Assembly (NCBI RefSeq): GCF_002208095.1
Contig: NZ_CP017990.1
Coordinates: forward strand, 1,302,001 to 1,366,000
Length of the DNA stretch: 64,000 nt
From: Enterobacter cloacae complex sp. ECNIH7
GTDB taxonomy: Bacteria; Pseudomonadota; Gammaproteobacteria; Enterobacterales; Enterobacteriaceae
Reading direction: 5' to 3'
The translations under genes and the position numbers were made by a program. This document shows, one piece after another, positions 1 to 10,592 of this stretch. Position 1 is the first letter of the stretch, and the number at the start of each line of letters is the position of its first letter. The notes under the pieces are model-generated. The model worked only from the letters and a program-made list of their open reading frames with translations. It did no database searches and was not told the DNA's origin.

Positions 1-1
1 G

Positions 2-643
2 CTTTACGTCATCGATCCGCGCTGGCTTAAGCTGGCGGTGGTCAGCGCGCAGGCGGACGTCGAGTCGAAACGCCATGAGATGCTGATGCGCCAGGACGCG
101 GCCCATCGCCGTACGCTGATTAAAAACGCCATCTCCAGCGAGGATTTACAGCAAACCGGCAGCGCGGCGAACGTCGCGGCGGCCAATTATCACGGCGCGC
201 TGGCCGAGCTGGATCTGGCAGAGCTGAATCTGGCGCACGCCACCGTGCGCGCGCCGGTGTCGGGGTACGTCACCCACCTGCGGCTTCGCCCCGGAGACTA
301 CGCGACGGCGGGGGAGACGAAGGTCGCCATCGTCGATGCGCACAGCTTCTGGGTGGTGGGGTACTTTGAGGAGACCAAGCTGCGCCATATTCGCGTCGGG
401 GATGCCGCGCAGGTTGTGCTGATGGGATACGAGCCGGTCATCACTGGTCACGTGGAGAGCATCGGGCATGGGATCGGGGACAGCAATGACGAGACGGGCG
501 GGCTGGGTCTGCCCGACGTCGAGCCCACCTTCAGCTGGGTGCGGCTGGCGCAGCGCGTACCGGTGCGCATTCATATCGACAGGTTGCCGGAGGGCGTTGA
601 GCTTTTTGCGGGGCTGTCGGCGAGCGTGGCGGTGGGGGGATAG
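2..643 (+). CDS. HlyD/EmrA-type membrane fusion protein, 3' part (AaeA/YdhJ-like)
   Basis: The reading frame is already open at base 2, so the N-terminal anchor and first barrel strand lie outside the window. About 213 residues remain. They show the end of an alpha-helical hairpin, a lipoyl half-motif (ATVRAPVSGYVTHLRLRPGD) and the beta-barrel region ending in WVRLAQRVPVRI. That last motif is typical of the AaeA/YdhJ/YibH group of periplasmic adaptors that work with aromatic-acid-type efflux pumps. The substrate cannot be judged without the upstream genes. GC content is high and codon use is normal for the chromosome. Confidence 0.8.
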   Translation, partial: LYVIDPRWLKLAVVSAQADVESKRHEMLMRQDAAHRRTLIKNAISSEDLQQTGSAANVAAANYHGALAELDLAELNLAHATVRAPVSGYVTHLRLRPGDYATAGETKVAIVDAHSFWVVGYFEETKLRHIRVGDAAQVVLMGYEPVITGHVESIGHGIGDSNDETGGLGLPDVEPTFSWVRLAQRVPVRIHIDRLPEGVELFAGLSASVAVGG

Positions 644-957
644 ATGTGAGTATGAATGTCTGTTTTGTGCCAGGAGCAGACATTGATAAAAAAGTTCGAA
701 AGAGAGCACGTCATGATCCTATTGGCTCATAACTGATTAAAGTTCAATGTTGAGATGAGTTTAACGGAGATGTATCTTTAAGTAATGCAGTTAAATTAGT
801 CAACAATATCAGTTGGTTAGGTGTGGTTTGTTAAATATAAGATTAGAGAATCTAAAAATAGTTTCATAAGAATCAGTGAGAAATGCTATAAGAAACTTTG
901 CCGTCTATGATTGAAACGAACTATTTCAGAGCATAATAATGTTACGGAGGGTGGCTT
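644..957. other. AT-rich gene-free stretch at island edge
   Basis: No convincing gene is seen here. Composition changes from GC-rich to strongly AT-rich soon after the stop codon of the fusion-protein gene, which marks the left edge of an accessory island. It probably carries the promoter of the ATPase-nuclease gene. A ribosome site, GGAGGG, sits just before base 958. No direct repeat or tRNA that could serve as an attachment site was recognised. Confidence 0.5.
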
Positions 958-3000
958 GTGGGAAATGTTCAATTACCTAAAGATGCTTTACAGAGGGTAC
1001 AGCTTGGCCAGTCCTTTGCCGAGTATGACATTATTAGGAAATCAACGGAGCTTTTTGTATCAACTCCCGCGACACTAGCTGCATTAAACGTAGATAATAC
1101 TAGTTGTTTTTTTATTGGAAGACGTGGTGCAGGTAAAACGGCAATTACAATTGAAGTTGAGAGGCGGATATCTAAATCTATTACCATAGTTCCTCAAATT
1201 TTTGATTTGCTAAGACTGCCTTTACAACATGAAGAGTTCCTTGATACTCGCCAACGGCCGTTCAAATCATTGATGCATTCAATGGAAAGAGCATTAATTG
1301 ATGAAGTAATAAAAGCATGGAATGAAAAATTAGGATTCGATTTCTCTAAGGCCCCTGAGTCTATACGAAAAGAAAGAAGTCTTATTGAGGATTGTGACTT
1401 TGACCAGCGAGTACTAAATTTAGTTGAGGAAATTTTTGAGGCCTACACTAAAGAAAATGAAAAACTATGGTTGCGACAAATAAATAGGAGTAAAAAATTA
1501 ATCCAAGAAGTTAATAGTTTAGAACTTAATGCTAATCATAATTTTATTCTTTTGATTGATAGACTTGATGAATCATGGGATGGTTCGGACTCAGCTATAA
1601 TATGTCTAATGGCTTTGATGCATGCCACAGTTAGGTTAATAGCATCTACGCCTTATGTTAAGCCATATGTGTTCATTAGAGAGAATATTTACGATCGCAT
1701 TCGTGCACGTGATAACGAATTTTCAAGATTAGAAACATCAGTTGTTTTTCTTGAGTGGACAACTGAAAAGCTTACAGAACTTGTTGAGAGAAGACTTGTG
1801 AGACCTTTCACAGCCAAACCTAAATTAGGAGGGGAAGCGTGGGGACATTTTTTTGATGGTGATAAAGACAAAAGTATAGAGCGGGTTATGCAGATCTGTC
1901 AGCATCGTCCTAGAGATGTATTAATGCTTACAAGTTATTCAATTGATTCAGCAATAAGCCGTAATAATAAAACAATCACTGAAGATGATTTGGTCTATGC
2001 TGCGAAAAGATATAGTACCAGCCGACTTAAGGATTTAGGCGATGAATATGCTGAGAATTATCCAAATATTAGTTTGGTAATAGAGTATTTCTTTGGTCTT
2101 GGCAATGAGTTTACATTGGTCGCCATAGAGGATTTTATTCAGAAACTTTTAGTTAATGATGCTATTTCTAAATATTGTAAATCATGGTTCTACGACTTTT
2201 CGACCCCATTTAGGTTCATAGAATTACTTTATGGTATTGGTTTTTTAGGTATTAGGCGTAAAAATACAATTGAATATAAAGATTCGGGTAAAGACTCTAA
2301 TTCAAAACCTTCCTTTGAACACTCATCTACCTTTTACATCCATCCAACTTATCATCAGGCTTTAAATTTAAGGGCTGTTTTGTTAAATGATTTGAAAGAA
2401 CAAACAACATTAAGAAACGAAGGTGTATTAGAAGATTTACCAGATAGTTTTAAACTTGATGAGTATAAAATGGCCTTAGAAGATACATTGGATAAGCTGA
2501 AGGCCTTGCCAACAGGAAAGGAGTCGGCCAAAGATTTTGAAGATATTGTAGGCAATGTTATTCGTTTGTGTTTCTTCAGAACATTGACCAATGTTCAACC
2601 TCAGGCTCGTTCTCACGATAACACCTCCGTTAGAGACTGGGTAGCTTCAAATAGAGCATCGGATGGCTTTTGGGAAGTAATTAGGGCCAAATATGGAGCA
2701 ACTCAGATTGTCTGGGAGTGTAAAAATTACACTGATTTGAGCGCGGATGATTTTCATCAGCTGGGATATTACTTGAATGATACATTCGGACATTTTGGTA
2801 TTATTGTTTACAGAGGTGATGAGCTAAAATCACAATATTTCAGACATATTTCTAATATTGCCAATAGAAATAAAAGTGGTTTGATTCTAATCTTAAATAC
2901 TAAAGATTTAGAAGTGTTTTTAAGACAGGCGATAAAAGGAACGTTTAAAGAGTCTCACTTGCAAGACAAATATGATTATATGGTAAGGCAAATATCTTAA
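958..3000 (+). CDS. P-loop ATPase with C-terminal PD-(D/E)XK nuclease-like domain, putative defence protein
   Basis: 680 residues from a GTG start with GGAGGG seven bases upstream. The N-terminal half is a P-loop ATPase: Walker A GRRGAGKT at residues 54-61 and a Walker B-like strand FILLIDRLDE at 196-205. It resembles the Orc/Cdc6-like or Sll1717-type ATPases found in accessory islands. The last 160 residues look like a restriction-endonuclease fold: FED at 527-529, D569 in ASDGFWE, and ECK at 587-589 preceded by a hydrophobic strand, which fits D-Xn-(D/E)XK. The gene is far more AT-rich than its surroundings, stands alone and adjoins a P4-like immunity remnant, so it was probably acquired by transfer. 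A role in phage or plasmid defence is inferred from this architecture and setting; no partner gene is present. Confidence 0.7.
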   Translation: MGNVQLPKDALQRVQLGQSFAEYDIIRKSTELFVSTPATLAALNVDNTSCFFIGRRGAGKTAITIEVERRISKSITIVPQIFDLLRLPLQHEEFLDTRQRPFKSLMHSMERALIDEVIKAWNEKLGFDFSKAPESIRKERSLIEDCDFDQRVLNLVEEIFEAYTKENEKLWLRQINRSKKLIQEVNSLELNANHNFILLIDRLDESWDGSDSAIICLMALMHATVRLIASTPYVKPYVFIRENIYDRIRARDNEFSRLETSVVFLEWTTEKLTELVERRLVRPFTAKPKLGGEAWGHFFDGDKDKSIERVMQICQHRPRDVLMLTSYSIDSAISRNNKTITEDDLVYAAKRYSTSRLKDLGDEYAENYPNISLVIEYFFGLGNEFTLVAIEDFIQKLLVNDAISKYCKSWFYDFSTPFRFIELLYGIGFLGIRRKNTIEYKDSGKDSNSKPSFEHSSTFYIHPTYHQALNLRAVLLNDLKEQTTLRNEGVLEDLPDSFKLDEYKMALEDTLDKLKALPTGKESAKDFEDIVGNVIRLCFFRTLTNVQPQARSHDNTSVRDWVASNRASDGFWEVIRAKYGATQIVWECKNYTDLSADDFHQLGYYLNDTFGHFGIIVYRGDELKSQYFRHISNIANRNKSGLILILNTKDLEVFLRQAIKGTFKESHLQDKYDYMVRQIS

Positions 3001-3225
3001 GTCTTGTGGGTGAATGATTAAAAGCTTATTAAATCGAATGTTTTTTTTGTGTGTAAAAATACATTATCAGGATTGAACTGATGCTCTCAACTTAATCATA
3101 AGTTTAAAGTATTTTTTCTTTGGATGCTTCATGTCTGCTTATCGATCTTTGCAGACATTCAACGTTAGCGTAAGGCCGAAATCCCGCTTCTTACCCAGCA
3201 GAACTCCGGCCTCCCATCACCCGCC
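3001..3225. other. AT-rich convergent intergenic region
   Basis: This lies between the converging ATPase-nuclease gene and the small minus-strand gene. The first 150 bases are AT-rich; the rest returns to host-like composition from about 3160. No gene and no strong hairpin terminator were recognised. Confidence 0.4.
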
Positions 3226-3681
3226 TCAGTGTGCCTGGATATAAGGCTCCTTCACAAACTCTGCCAACAGCCAGACCATATCATGCAGTAGCCCGGTGAG
3301 TTCTTTCGCCACGCTCGCAGGCAATGTCCCGCCCATTACCGCCAGCGTTAACGCTACGGCATAGTCCACCTGTAGCGTCGTCTCTTGCCAGCAGTCCGGC
3401 ACACAGGAGGTAATCTTTTCCCCTGCGATCAACTGTTCAACCAGATACGACGGAAGCTCCAAGTCACAGCACTCACGCAGCCGCTTAAGCGCAGCCAGCA
3501 ATCGCTTGCAGAGTGTGGCAAACGTCACCGTATTGTCAGTGTCCACCAGCACGCTAACATACGCAGTGCAGGCGTCAGCCAACTCAAAGAGATCAGCAGA
3601 ATCGGGAAGTTGCAGGTGAATAAGGTGATGAACAGCACTTTCCTCAGAAAGCGCGTAAGACAGGGAAGGGATAGTTGTCAT
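3226..3681 (-). CDS. Small protein of a P4/P1-like immunity operon, function unknown
   Basis: 151 residues if translation starts at 3681. That ATG is chosen because AAGGAAA precedes it by about seven bases; a longer reading back to 3786 would run through the antisense-RNA region. The product is acidic, Cys-containing (CTAYVS, CKRLL, RECCDLE, CVPDCW) and mostly helical by eye, with no signal peptide or membrane segment. I do not recognise its family. It lies directly downstream of a C4-type antisense RNA and its target box, the place held by eta in satellite phage P4 and by icd/ant in P1. It is therefore probably a prophage gene kept silent by that RNA. Confidence 0.6.
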   Translation of the reverse strand: MTTIPSLSYALSEESAVHHLIHLQLPDSADLFELADACTAYVSVLVDTDNTVTFATLCKRLLAALKRLRECCDLELPSYLVEQLIAGEKITSCVPDCWQETTLQVDYAVALTLAVMGGTLPASVAKELTGLLHDMVWLLAEFVKEPYIQAH

Positions 3682-3721
3682 GTGATTTTCCTTTTTAAAC
3701 ATACTCCAGACCACCACATAA

Positions 3722-3731
3722 GTTCCTACGC
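3722..3731 (-). promoter_or_regulatory. C4-RNA target box, proximal (seqC-like)
   Basis: The ten bases GCGTAGGAAC (minus strand) are identical to those at 3873-3882. They lie about 40 bases upstream of the small gene's start. The core GTAGGAA is complementary to TTCCTAC in the loop of the putative antisense RNA. In P4 the equivalent box pairs with CI RNA and causes premature termination. Confidence 0.5.
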
Positions 3732-3737
3732 TCATGG

Positions 3738-3812
3738 GTGGTAGCGCTGACGGAGGTAGGAATACCGCACATGACATAACGGCCAACCTTTCGGTTGCTC
3801 CGCCAGCGCGAC
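3738..3812 (-). ncRNA. C4/CI-type antisense RNA (P4/P1 immunity RNA family)
   Basis: On the minus strand the segment folds into a long outer stem, GCGCTGGCGGAG (3809-3798) with CTCCGTCAGCGC (3755-3744): 12 pairs including one G-U. It encloses a perfect hairpin CAACC-GAAA-GGTTG. The loop carries TTCCTAC (3762-3756), complementary to the GTAGGAA core in boxes on both sides. The order box, structured RNA, box, gene matches seqA-cI(seqB)-seqC-eta in satellite phage P4 and the C4 region of P1/P7. In those phages the processed RNA pairs with the leader and stops transcription. The ends given are approximate. Confidence 0.65.
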
Positions 3813-3872
3813 CGTATTTTAACGGGATGAGCGCTGTCGCGACAAAAATAATTGCCGAGTCATGTTAAACGG

Positions 3873-3882
3873 GTTCCTACGC
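3873..3882 (-). promoter_or_regulatory. C4-RNA target box, distal (seqA-like)
   Basis: GCGTAGGAAC on the minus strand, identical to the box at 3722-3731 and lying upstream of the antisense RNA. The paired arrangement around the RNA is what supports the immunity-region reading. Confidence 0.5.
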
Positions 3883-4002
3883 CCGGTTACGGATGTGCCG
3901 CAACGCAGGCACTTTACGACCGCGAAGAAGGGATGAAAAGGGATACCCCTGAATTACATCAGGTTGCTTGCAGGTTTGCGAGGCGGCTTCCAGAAGGGTA
4001 TT

Positions 4003-4038
4003 GCCGGGTGGCGGCCTCGCCTTACCCGGCCGACAAAA
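4003..4038. repeat. REP-family palindrome
   Basis: GCCGGGTGGCGGCCTCGCCT followed by TACCCGGCC. It lies just downstream of budR and marks the return to ordinary chromosome after the island. Confidence 0.7.
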
Positions 4039-4068
4039 ACCACCAACCAATCCCACTGGGCACAACTG

Positions 4069-4950
4069 CTATCCCTCGCTCATCATCGTCAAAAACCGCT
4101 TCACCGTTCGCGAACGTTCAAAACGCCGCCAGCAGAGCGCGATATCGGTATAAAGCTCCGGCGAGCTCAGCGAGTGATAGGTGACATTCGGCGGTGAAAT
4201 GGCCGCCATGGATTTGGGCACCAGCGCGAACCCGCCGCCAGCGGAAACCATGCTCAGGGAGGAGGAAAGCTGAGACGACTGCAGCGCGTGCTGCACGTCA
4301 ATCCCGGCCCGTTCGCAGCAGCCGTGAACCCGTTCGTACAGCCCCGGCGCGACCTCCTGCGGGAACAGCACCACCGGCGTATCCCGAAGCTGCTCTAACG
4401 CCAGCGAATCACACGCCGCCAGCGGATGCTCGCGATGCAGCGCCACCACCATCGGCTCCCGGTCGAGGATTTTTAACTCGAACGCCTTGCTGCTCTCGCA
4501 CGGCAGGCGCACGAAGGCGATATCCAGTTCACCCTCCGCCAGCATCGTCGTCAGCGACGACATATTGGCTTCCACCTGATGAACCTGCACCGCCATGTTC
4601 TGCACCTGAAACTGGCGGATCAGCGCGAAAATTTTGGGATGAAAAGCGTCGGAGCTGGTAATGCCAATCGACAGGTTGCCGTTCAGCCCGCGCGCGATGC
4701 CGCGGGCTTTTTCCAGCGCGGCGTCGCTCAGAGCCAGGATCTTGCAGGCGTCCTCGTAGAAGGCTTCTCCCGCCTCGGTCAGCTCCACGCCCCGCGTCAG
4801 GCGTCTGAACAGCGGCGTGCCGACTTCCTCTTCGAGCCGTTTGATCTGCTGACTCAGTGGAGGCTGTGAAATACCCAGCGCTTCGGCCGCCCTGGTGAAG
4901 TGTCGCTCGCGTGCAACCGCGACAAAATACCGCAGATAACGAAGTTCCAT
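4069..4950 (-). CDS. budR: LysR-family regulator of the butanediol operon
   Basis: 293 residues, usual LysR length. The N-terminal winged helix-turn-helix reads FTRAAEALGISQPPLSQQIK (about 18-37), followed by the substrate-binding domain. It is divergent from budABC, the standard arrangement for BudR/AlsR, which activates acetoin and butanediol synthesis in response to acetate, low pH and oxygen limitation. The gene itself is not butanediol-specific in sequence; the assignment rests mainly on position. Confidence 0.85.
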   Translation of the reverse strand: MELRYLRYFVAVARERHFTRAAEALGISQPPLSQQIKRLEEEVGTPLFRRLTRGVELTEAGEAFYEDACKILALSDAALEKARGIARGLNGNLSIGITSSDAFHPKIFALIRQFQVQNMAVQVHQVEANMSSLTTMLAEGELDIAFVRLPCESSKAFELKILDREPMVVALHREHPLAACDSLALEQLRDTPVVLFPQEVAPGLYERVHGCCERAGIDVQHALQSSQLSSSLSMVSAGGGFALVPKSMAAISPPNVTYHSLSSPELYTDIALCWRRFERSRTVKRFLTMMSEG

Positions 4951-5013
4951 ATCTAAAACGTCTCAAACCAGCATGGTTTCTATATTGGAACTCTCTGCTG
5001 AATCGGGTCAACA

Positions 5014-5036
5014 TTTATTTAACCTTTCTAAATAAA
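5014..5036. promoter_or_regulatory. AT-rich inverted repeat in budA leader
   Basis: TTTATTTA (5014-5021) and TAAATAAA (5029-5036) form a perfect 8-base inverted repeat with a 7-base spacer. It ends just before the AGAGGA ribosome site of budA. It could be a regulator site or a weak leader hairpin. Confidence 0.35.
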
Positions 5037-5055
5037 GTTGAAGAGGACGAGCACG

Positions 5056-5835
5056 ATGATGCATTCATCTGCCTGCGACTGTGAGGCCAGCCTGTGCGAG
5101 ACCCTGCGCGGGTTCTCCGCCCAGCATCCTGACAGCGTGATCTACCAGACATCGCTAATGAGCGCCCTGCTAAGCGGCGTGTACGAAGGAGAGACCACCA
5201 TCGCCGATCTGCTGGCACACGGTGATTTTGGTCTGGGCACCTTCAACGAGCTGGACGGTGAAATGATTGCCTTCAGCAGCCAGGTGTACCAGCTGCGCGC
5301 CGACGGCAGCGCCCGGGCCGCGAAGCCGGAGCAGAAAACGCCGTTCGCGGTGATGACCTGGTTCCAGCCGCAGTACCGTAAAACCTTCGATGCGCCGGTC
5401 AGCCGTCAGCAGATCCACGACGTCATCGACCAGCAGATCCCCTCCGACAACCTGTTCTGCGCGCTGCGCATCGACGGCAACTTCCGCCACGCCCACACCC
5501 GCACCGTACCGCGCCAGAAGCCGCCGTACCGCGCGATGACCGACGTGCTGGACGACCAGCCGGTGTTCCGCTTTAACCAGCGCGAAGGGGTGCTGGTCGG
5601 GTTCCGCACGCCGCAGCACATGCAGGGCATTAACGTGGCCGGCTATCACGAGCATTTCATCACCGACGACCGTCAGGGCGGGGGCCATCTGCTCGACTAT
5701 CAGCTGGAGAGCGGCGTGCTCACCTTCGGCGAAATTCACAAGCTGATGATTGACCTGCCCGCCGACAGCGCGTTCTTACAGGCCAACCTTCACCCCAGCA
5801 ATCTTGATGCAGCGATCCGTTCCGTCGAAAACTAA
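5056..5835 (+). CDS. budA: Alpha-acetolactate decarboxylase
   Basis: 259 residues from ATG 5056, with AGAGGA eight bases upstream; this equals the length of Klebsiella BudA. It decarboxylates 2-acetolactate to acetoin in the cytoplasm. The metal-binding [10 protein letters not shown] region and [20 protein letters not shown], which supplies further Zn ligands and an active-site Glu, are intact. First gene of budABC; the gap to budB is only 13 bases. Confidence 0.95.
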   Translation: MMHSSACDCEASLCETLRGFSAQHPDSVIYQTSLMSALLSGVYEGETTIADLLAHGDFGLGTFNELDGEMIAFSSQVYQLRADGSARAAKPEQKTPFAVMTWFQPQYRKTFDAPVSRQQIHDVIDQQIPSDNLFCALRIDGNFRHAHTRTVPRQKPPYRAMTDVLDDQPVFRFNQREGVLVGFRTPQHMQGINVAGYHEHFITDDRQGGGHLLDYQLESGVLTFGEIHKLMIDLPADSAFLQANLHPSNLDAAIRSVEN

Positions 5836-5848
5836 CAGGAGAACTACC

Positions 5849-8319
<2,471 letters not shown>

Positions 8320-8346
8320 ATTCTAATAAGCTCTGACATGAGTTTT

Positions 8347-8376
8347 CCCCTGCACCCGTGCAGGGGCTTTTTTTTG
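8347..8376 (+). terminator. Rho-independent terminator of budABC
   Basis: Eight-pair stem CCCCTGCA-CCCG-TGCAGGGG followed by CTTTTTTTT, 28 bases after the budC stop. Confidence 0.9.
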
Positions 8377-8450
8377 TCTCCTCCGTCATTGTGCATTACA
8401 CTGCGCGCTGCAAAACTTTAGTCATTACGATCTGACAGGCGGTAACAGCG

Positions 8451-8924
8451 ATGAACGGTACAATCACAACGTGGTTTAAAGATAAAGGCTTTGGATTTAT
8501 CAAAGATGAAAACGGCGACAACCGCTATTTTCATGTGATTAAGGTCGCGAACCCCGATCTGATTAAGAAAGATGCCGCGGTGACCTTCGAGCCGACTACC
8601 AACAACAAAGGCCTTTCCGCCTACGCGGTGAAGGTGATCCCCGAAAGCAAACATCTCTTTATTGCTGGCGAGCGCGTGAAGCTCTCCTCGATCAAATCCT
8701 TCGTGGTGTTTAACGAAGAAGAGCCGGCTGATACAAAAATCGACAAAGAGAACGCGGTGCTGTCGGTTGGGCTGCTGATGAACAGCATCAAGCCGAAATC
8801 CGAGAAAAAGCCGGGCGAAATGCGCACGGTGAAGAAGCTGGCGATCACCACCTTCCAGAATACGACGCTGATCTTCACCGAAGATGAGATCGACATCGAC
8901 GCCACGGTGAAGCTGCTTAAGTAA
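8451..8924 (+). CDS. Cold-shock-domain protein with unknown C-terminal part
   Basis: 157 residues. The first ~65 form a cold-shock-like OB fold with the RNP1-type motif KGFGFIKDENG (about 12-22) and YFHV in place of the usual FFH. The remaining 90 residues are charged and match no family I recognise. This suggests a single-stranded nucleic acid binder larger than CspA-type proteins (about 70 residues). It stands alone between the bud terminator and a repeat cluster. Confidence 0.75.
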   Translation: MNGTITTWFKDKGFGFIKDENGDNRYFHVIKVANPDLIKKDAAVTFEPTTNNKGLSAYAVKVIPESKHLFIAGERVKLSSIKSFVVFNEEEPADTKIDKENAVLSVGLLMNSIKPKSEKKPGEMRTVKKLAITTFQNTTLIFTEDEIDIDATVKLLK

Positions 8925-8930
8925 CGTTTT

Positions 8931-9060
8931 GCCGGGTGGCGGCGACGCTTACCCGGCTTGCAAAACCCGCGCGGCGCTCGCCGCCGGGCATATACGAAAC
9001 ATATCTACGCGGCACGAAACGTAGGCCCGGTAAGCGCAGCGCCACCGGGCACCGCCGGGC
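8931..9060. repeat. Paired REP elements (BIME-like)
   Basis: A forward unit GCCGGGTGGCGGCGACGCTT-ACCCGGC (8931-8957) and an opposite-orientation unit GTAGGCCCGGTAAGCGCAGC-GCCACCGGGC (9021-9050) lie between two converging genes. This composite arrangement is typical of bacterial interspersed mosaic elements. Confidence 0.75.
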
Positions 9061-9064
9061 GCAC

Positions 9065-9769
9065 TTACCCCATCCTGTGCTCACCCCGTAACATCGCCTC
9101 GCGGTCAAACACCCTCTGGATCTCCCCGTGCGCCATAAACGCCGCCCGGTCGGACATATGCGCAATCACGTCCGCATCGTGGCTCACCAGCAGGTAGGTC
9201 ATGCCGTGCTCGGCCTTCAGGCGGTTGAGCAGGTTCAAAATTTCCGCCTGCACGGACATATCCAGCGCCGAAGTCGGCTCGTCCAGCAGCAGAAGCTGCG
9301 GGCGCAGCAGCAGCGCACGTGCAATCGCCACGCGCTGGCGCTGGCCGCCTGAAAGCTGGTGCGGATAACGCCTGCCCGCATCGGCGAAAAGCCCCACCTG
9401 CTGCAGCGCATCCGCCACTTTCTCCGCAATCTGCGTTTCGCCGTGGATGCTTAACGGTTCCGACAGGGTGCGCGCAACGGTGTGGTTTGGGTGCAGCGAC
9501 GCCCACGGATCCTGAAACACCATCTGCACGTTGCGGCGAAGCTCGCCTTCAAAACGGCGCCCTGGCCGTAGCGCGTCTCCCAGGATCGAAATGCGGCCGT
9601 TCCACTCGCGCTGCAATCCCGCCAGCACGCGCAGAATAGTCGATTTCCCGCAGCCGGATTCGCCGATCAGGCTGAAGGTTTCACCTTTCTCGATGCCAAA
9701 GCTGGCGGCGGACACTGCCGTTTTCTCCCCGAATCTCACCTGGAGATCGTTAACCTCAACGAGCGCCAT
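9065..9769 (-). CDS. ABC importer ATP-binding protein (DppF/OppF/NikE type)
   Basis: 234 residues starting at ATG 9769, which overlaps the previous gene's end by 14 bases. Walker A GESGCGKST, signature LSGGQRQRVAIARAL, Walker [13 protein letters not shown]. Short for a DppF-type subunit, which usually has a C-terminal oligopeptide extension. Last gene of a five-gene import operon; it couples ATP hydrolysis to uptake together with the ATPase gene before it. Confidence 0.9.
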   Translation of the reverse strand: MALVEVNDLQVRFGEKTAVSAASFGIEKGETFSLIGESGCGKSTILRVLAGLQREWNGRISILGDALRPGRRFEGELRRNVQMVFQDPWASLHPNHTVARTLSEPLSIHGETQIAEKVADALQQVGLFADAGRRYPHQLSGGQRQRVAIARALLLRPQLLLLDEPTSALDMSVQAEILNLLNRLKAEHGMTYLLVSHDADVIAHMSDRAAFMAHGEIQRVFDREAMLRGEHRMG

Positions 9770-10592
9770 TATCGGCCTCCTTCCACGGCTGCGAGCGGTC
9801 CAGCGTCGGCAGCATCTGGCCGAAGGTGTTGGCGTTCGGACGGCAGGTCCACAGGGTACGCGTATACGGGTGCGTCGCCTGCGGAAGCCTGTTCGCCGCC
9901 ATCTCATCGACCTTTTCGCCCTGATACATCACCAGCACGCGGTCACAGTGCTCCGCCACCAGCGGCAGATCGTGGCTGATGAGCAGCATCGCCATCTGGC
10001 GCTCTTCGCTCTGCTGCACCAGCAGTTCGAGGATCTGATTGCGCAGGCGGGCGTCCAGCGCGGAGGTGGGTTCGTCGGCAATCAGCACCTGCGGGTTGTT
10101 GATCAGAGCAATCGCAATCATCACCCGCTGGCCCATGCCCCCGGAGAGTTCGCCGGGGTAGCGCGTGAGGACATGTTCGTTGAGCCCGACGGCGCGGATG
10201 ACGTCGTGAATGCGCGCCCTGCGCTCGGCGCGGGGCAGGCGCTGGTGCAGGGTCAGCGCTTCATCGAGCTGAGCGGCGACGTTTTGCGCCGGATTCAGCG
10301 CGTAGCGTGGGTCCTGCAGGACCATCGCAATCCCGTTGCCGCGCAGCGCCTGCCAGCGGCGGGTGCTCAGGGTCAGCAGGTCGTTGCCGAGCACGTTAAG
10401 CCGGTTCGCGCTCACGATGCCGGGCTTACGCACCAGCCCCATCAGGGCGCGGGCGGACATTGATTTGCCCGAGCCGGATTCCCCCACCAGCGCCAGCCGC
10501 TCGTTGCCCAGCGTGAAGCTGAGGTTGTTGACCACGCGCGCGGCGGGGTAGTCGATATTCAGCGCATCGACGATGACGCGTTGTTCAGTCAT
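9756..10592 (-). CDS. ABC importer ATP-binding protein (DppD/OppD/NikD type)
   Basis: 278 residues from ATG 10592. Walker A GESGSGKS, signature [16 protein letters not shown], Walker [13 protein letters not shown]. It overlaps the upstream permease gene by 8 bases, showing tight translational coupling. Two different ATPases plus two permeases and one binding protein is the standard peptide/nickel/opine (PepT family) composition. Confidence 0.9.
   Translation of the reverse strand: MTEQRVIVDALNIDYPAARVVNNLSFTLGNERLALVGESGSGKSMSARALMGLVRKPGIVSANRLNVLGNDLLTLSTRRWQALRGNGIAMVLQDPRYALNPAQNVAAQLDEALTLHQRLPRAERRARIHDVIRAVGLNEHVLTRYPGELSGGMGQRVMIAIALINNPQVLIADEPTSALDARLRNQILELLVQQSEERQMAMLLISHDLPLVAEHCDRVLVMYQGEKVDEMAANRLPQATHPYTRTLWTCRPNANTFGQMLPTLDRSQPWKEADNGAR

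Noticed and set aside
958..3000. Avs/STAND-type or Type I restriction subunit
   Set aside because: No repeat sensor domain, no DEAD-box helicase motifs and no partner methylase or specificity gene.
3852..4184. Small plus-strand frames over the immunity remnant and the end of budR
   Set aside because: No ribosome site, they cross a REP element and overlap budR; the RNA structure on the other strand explains the region better.
8931..9060. CRISPR-like repeat cluster
   Set aside because: Units are palindromic REP elements in opposite orientation with no regular spacers and no cas genes.
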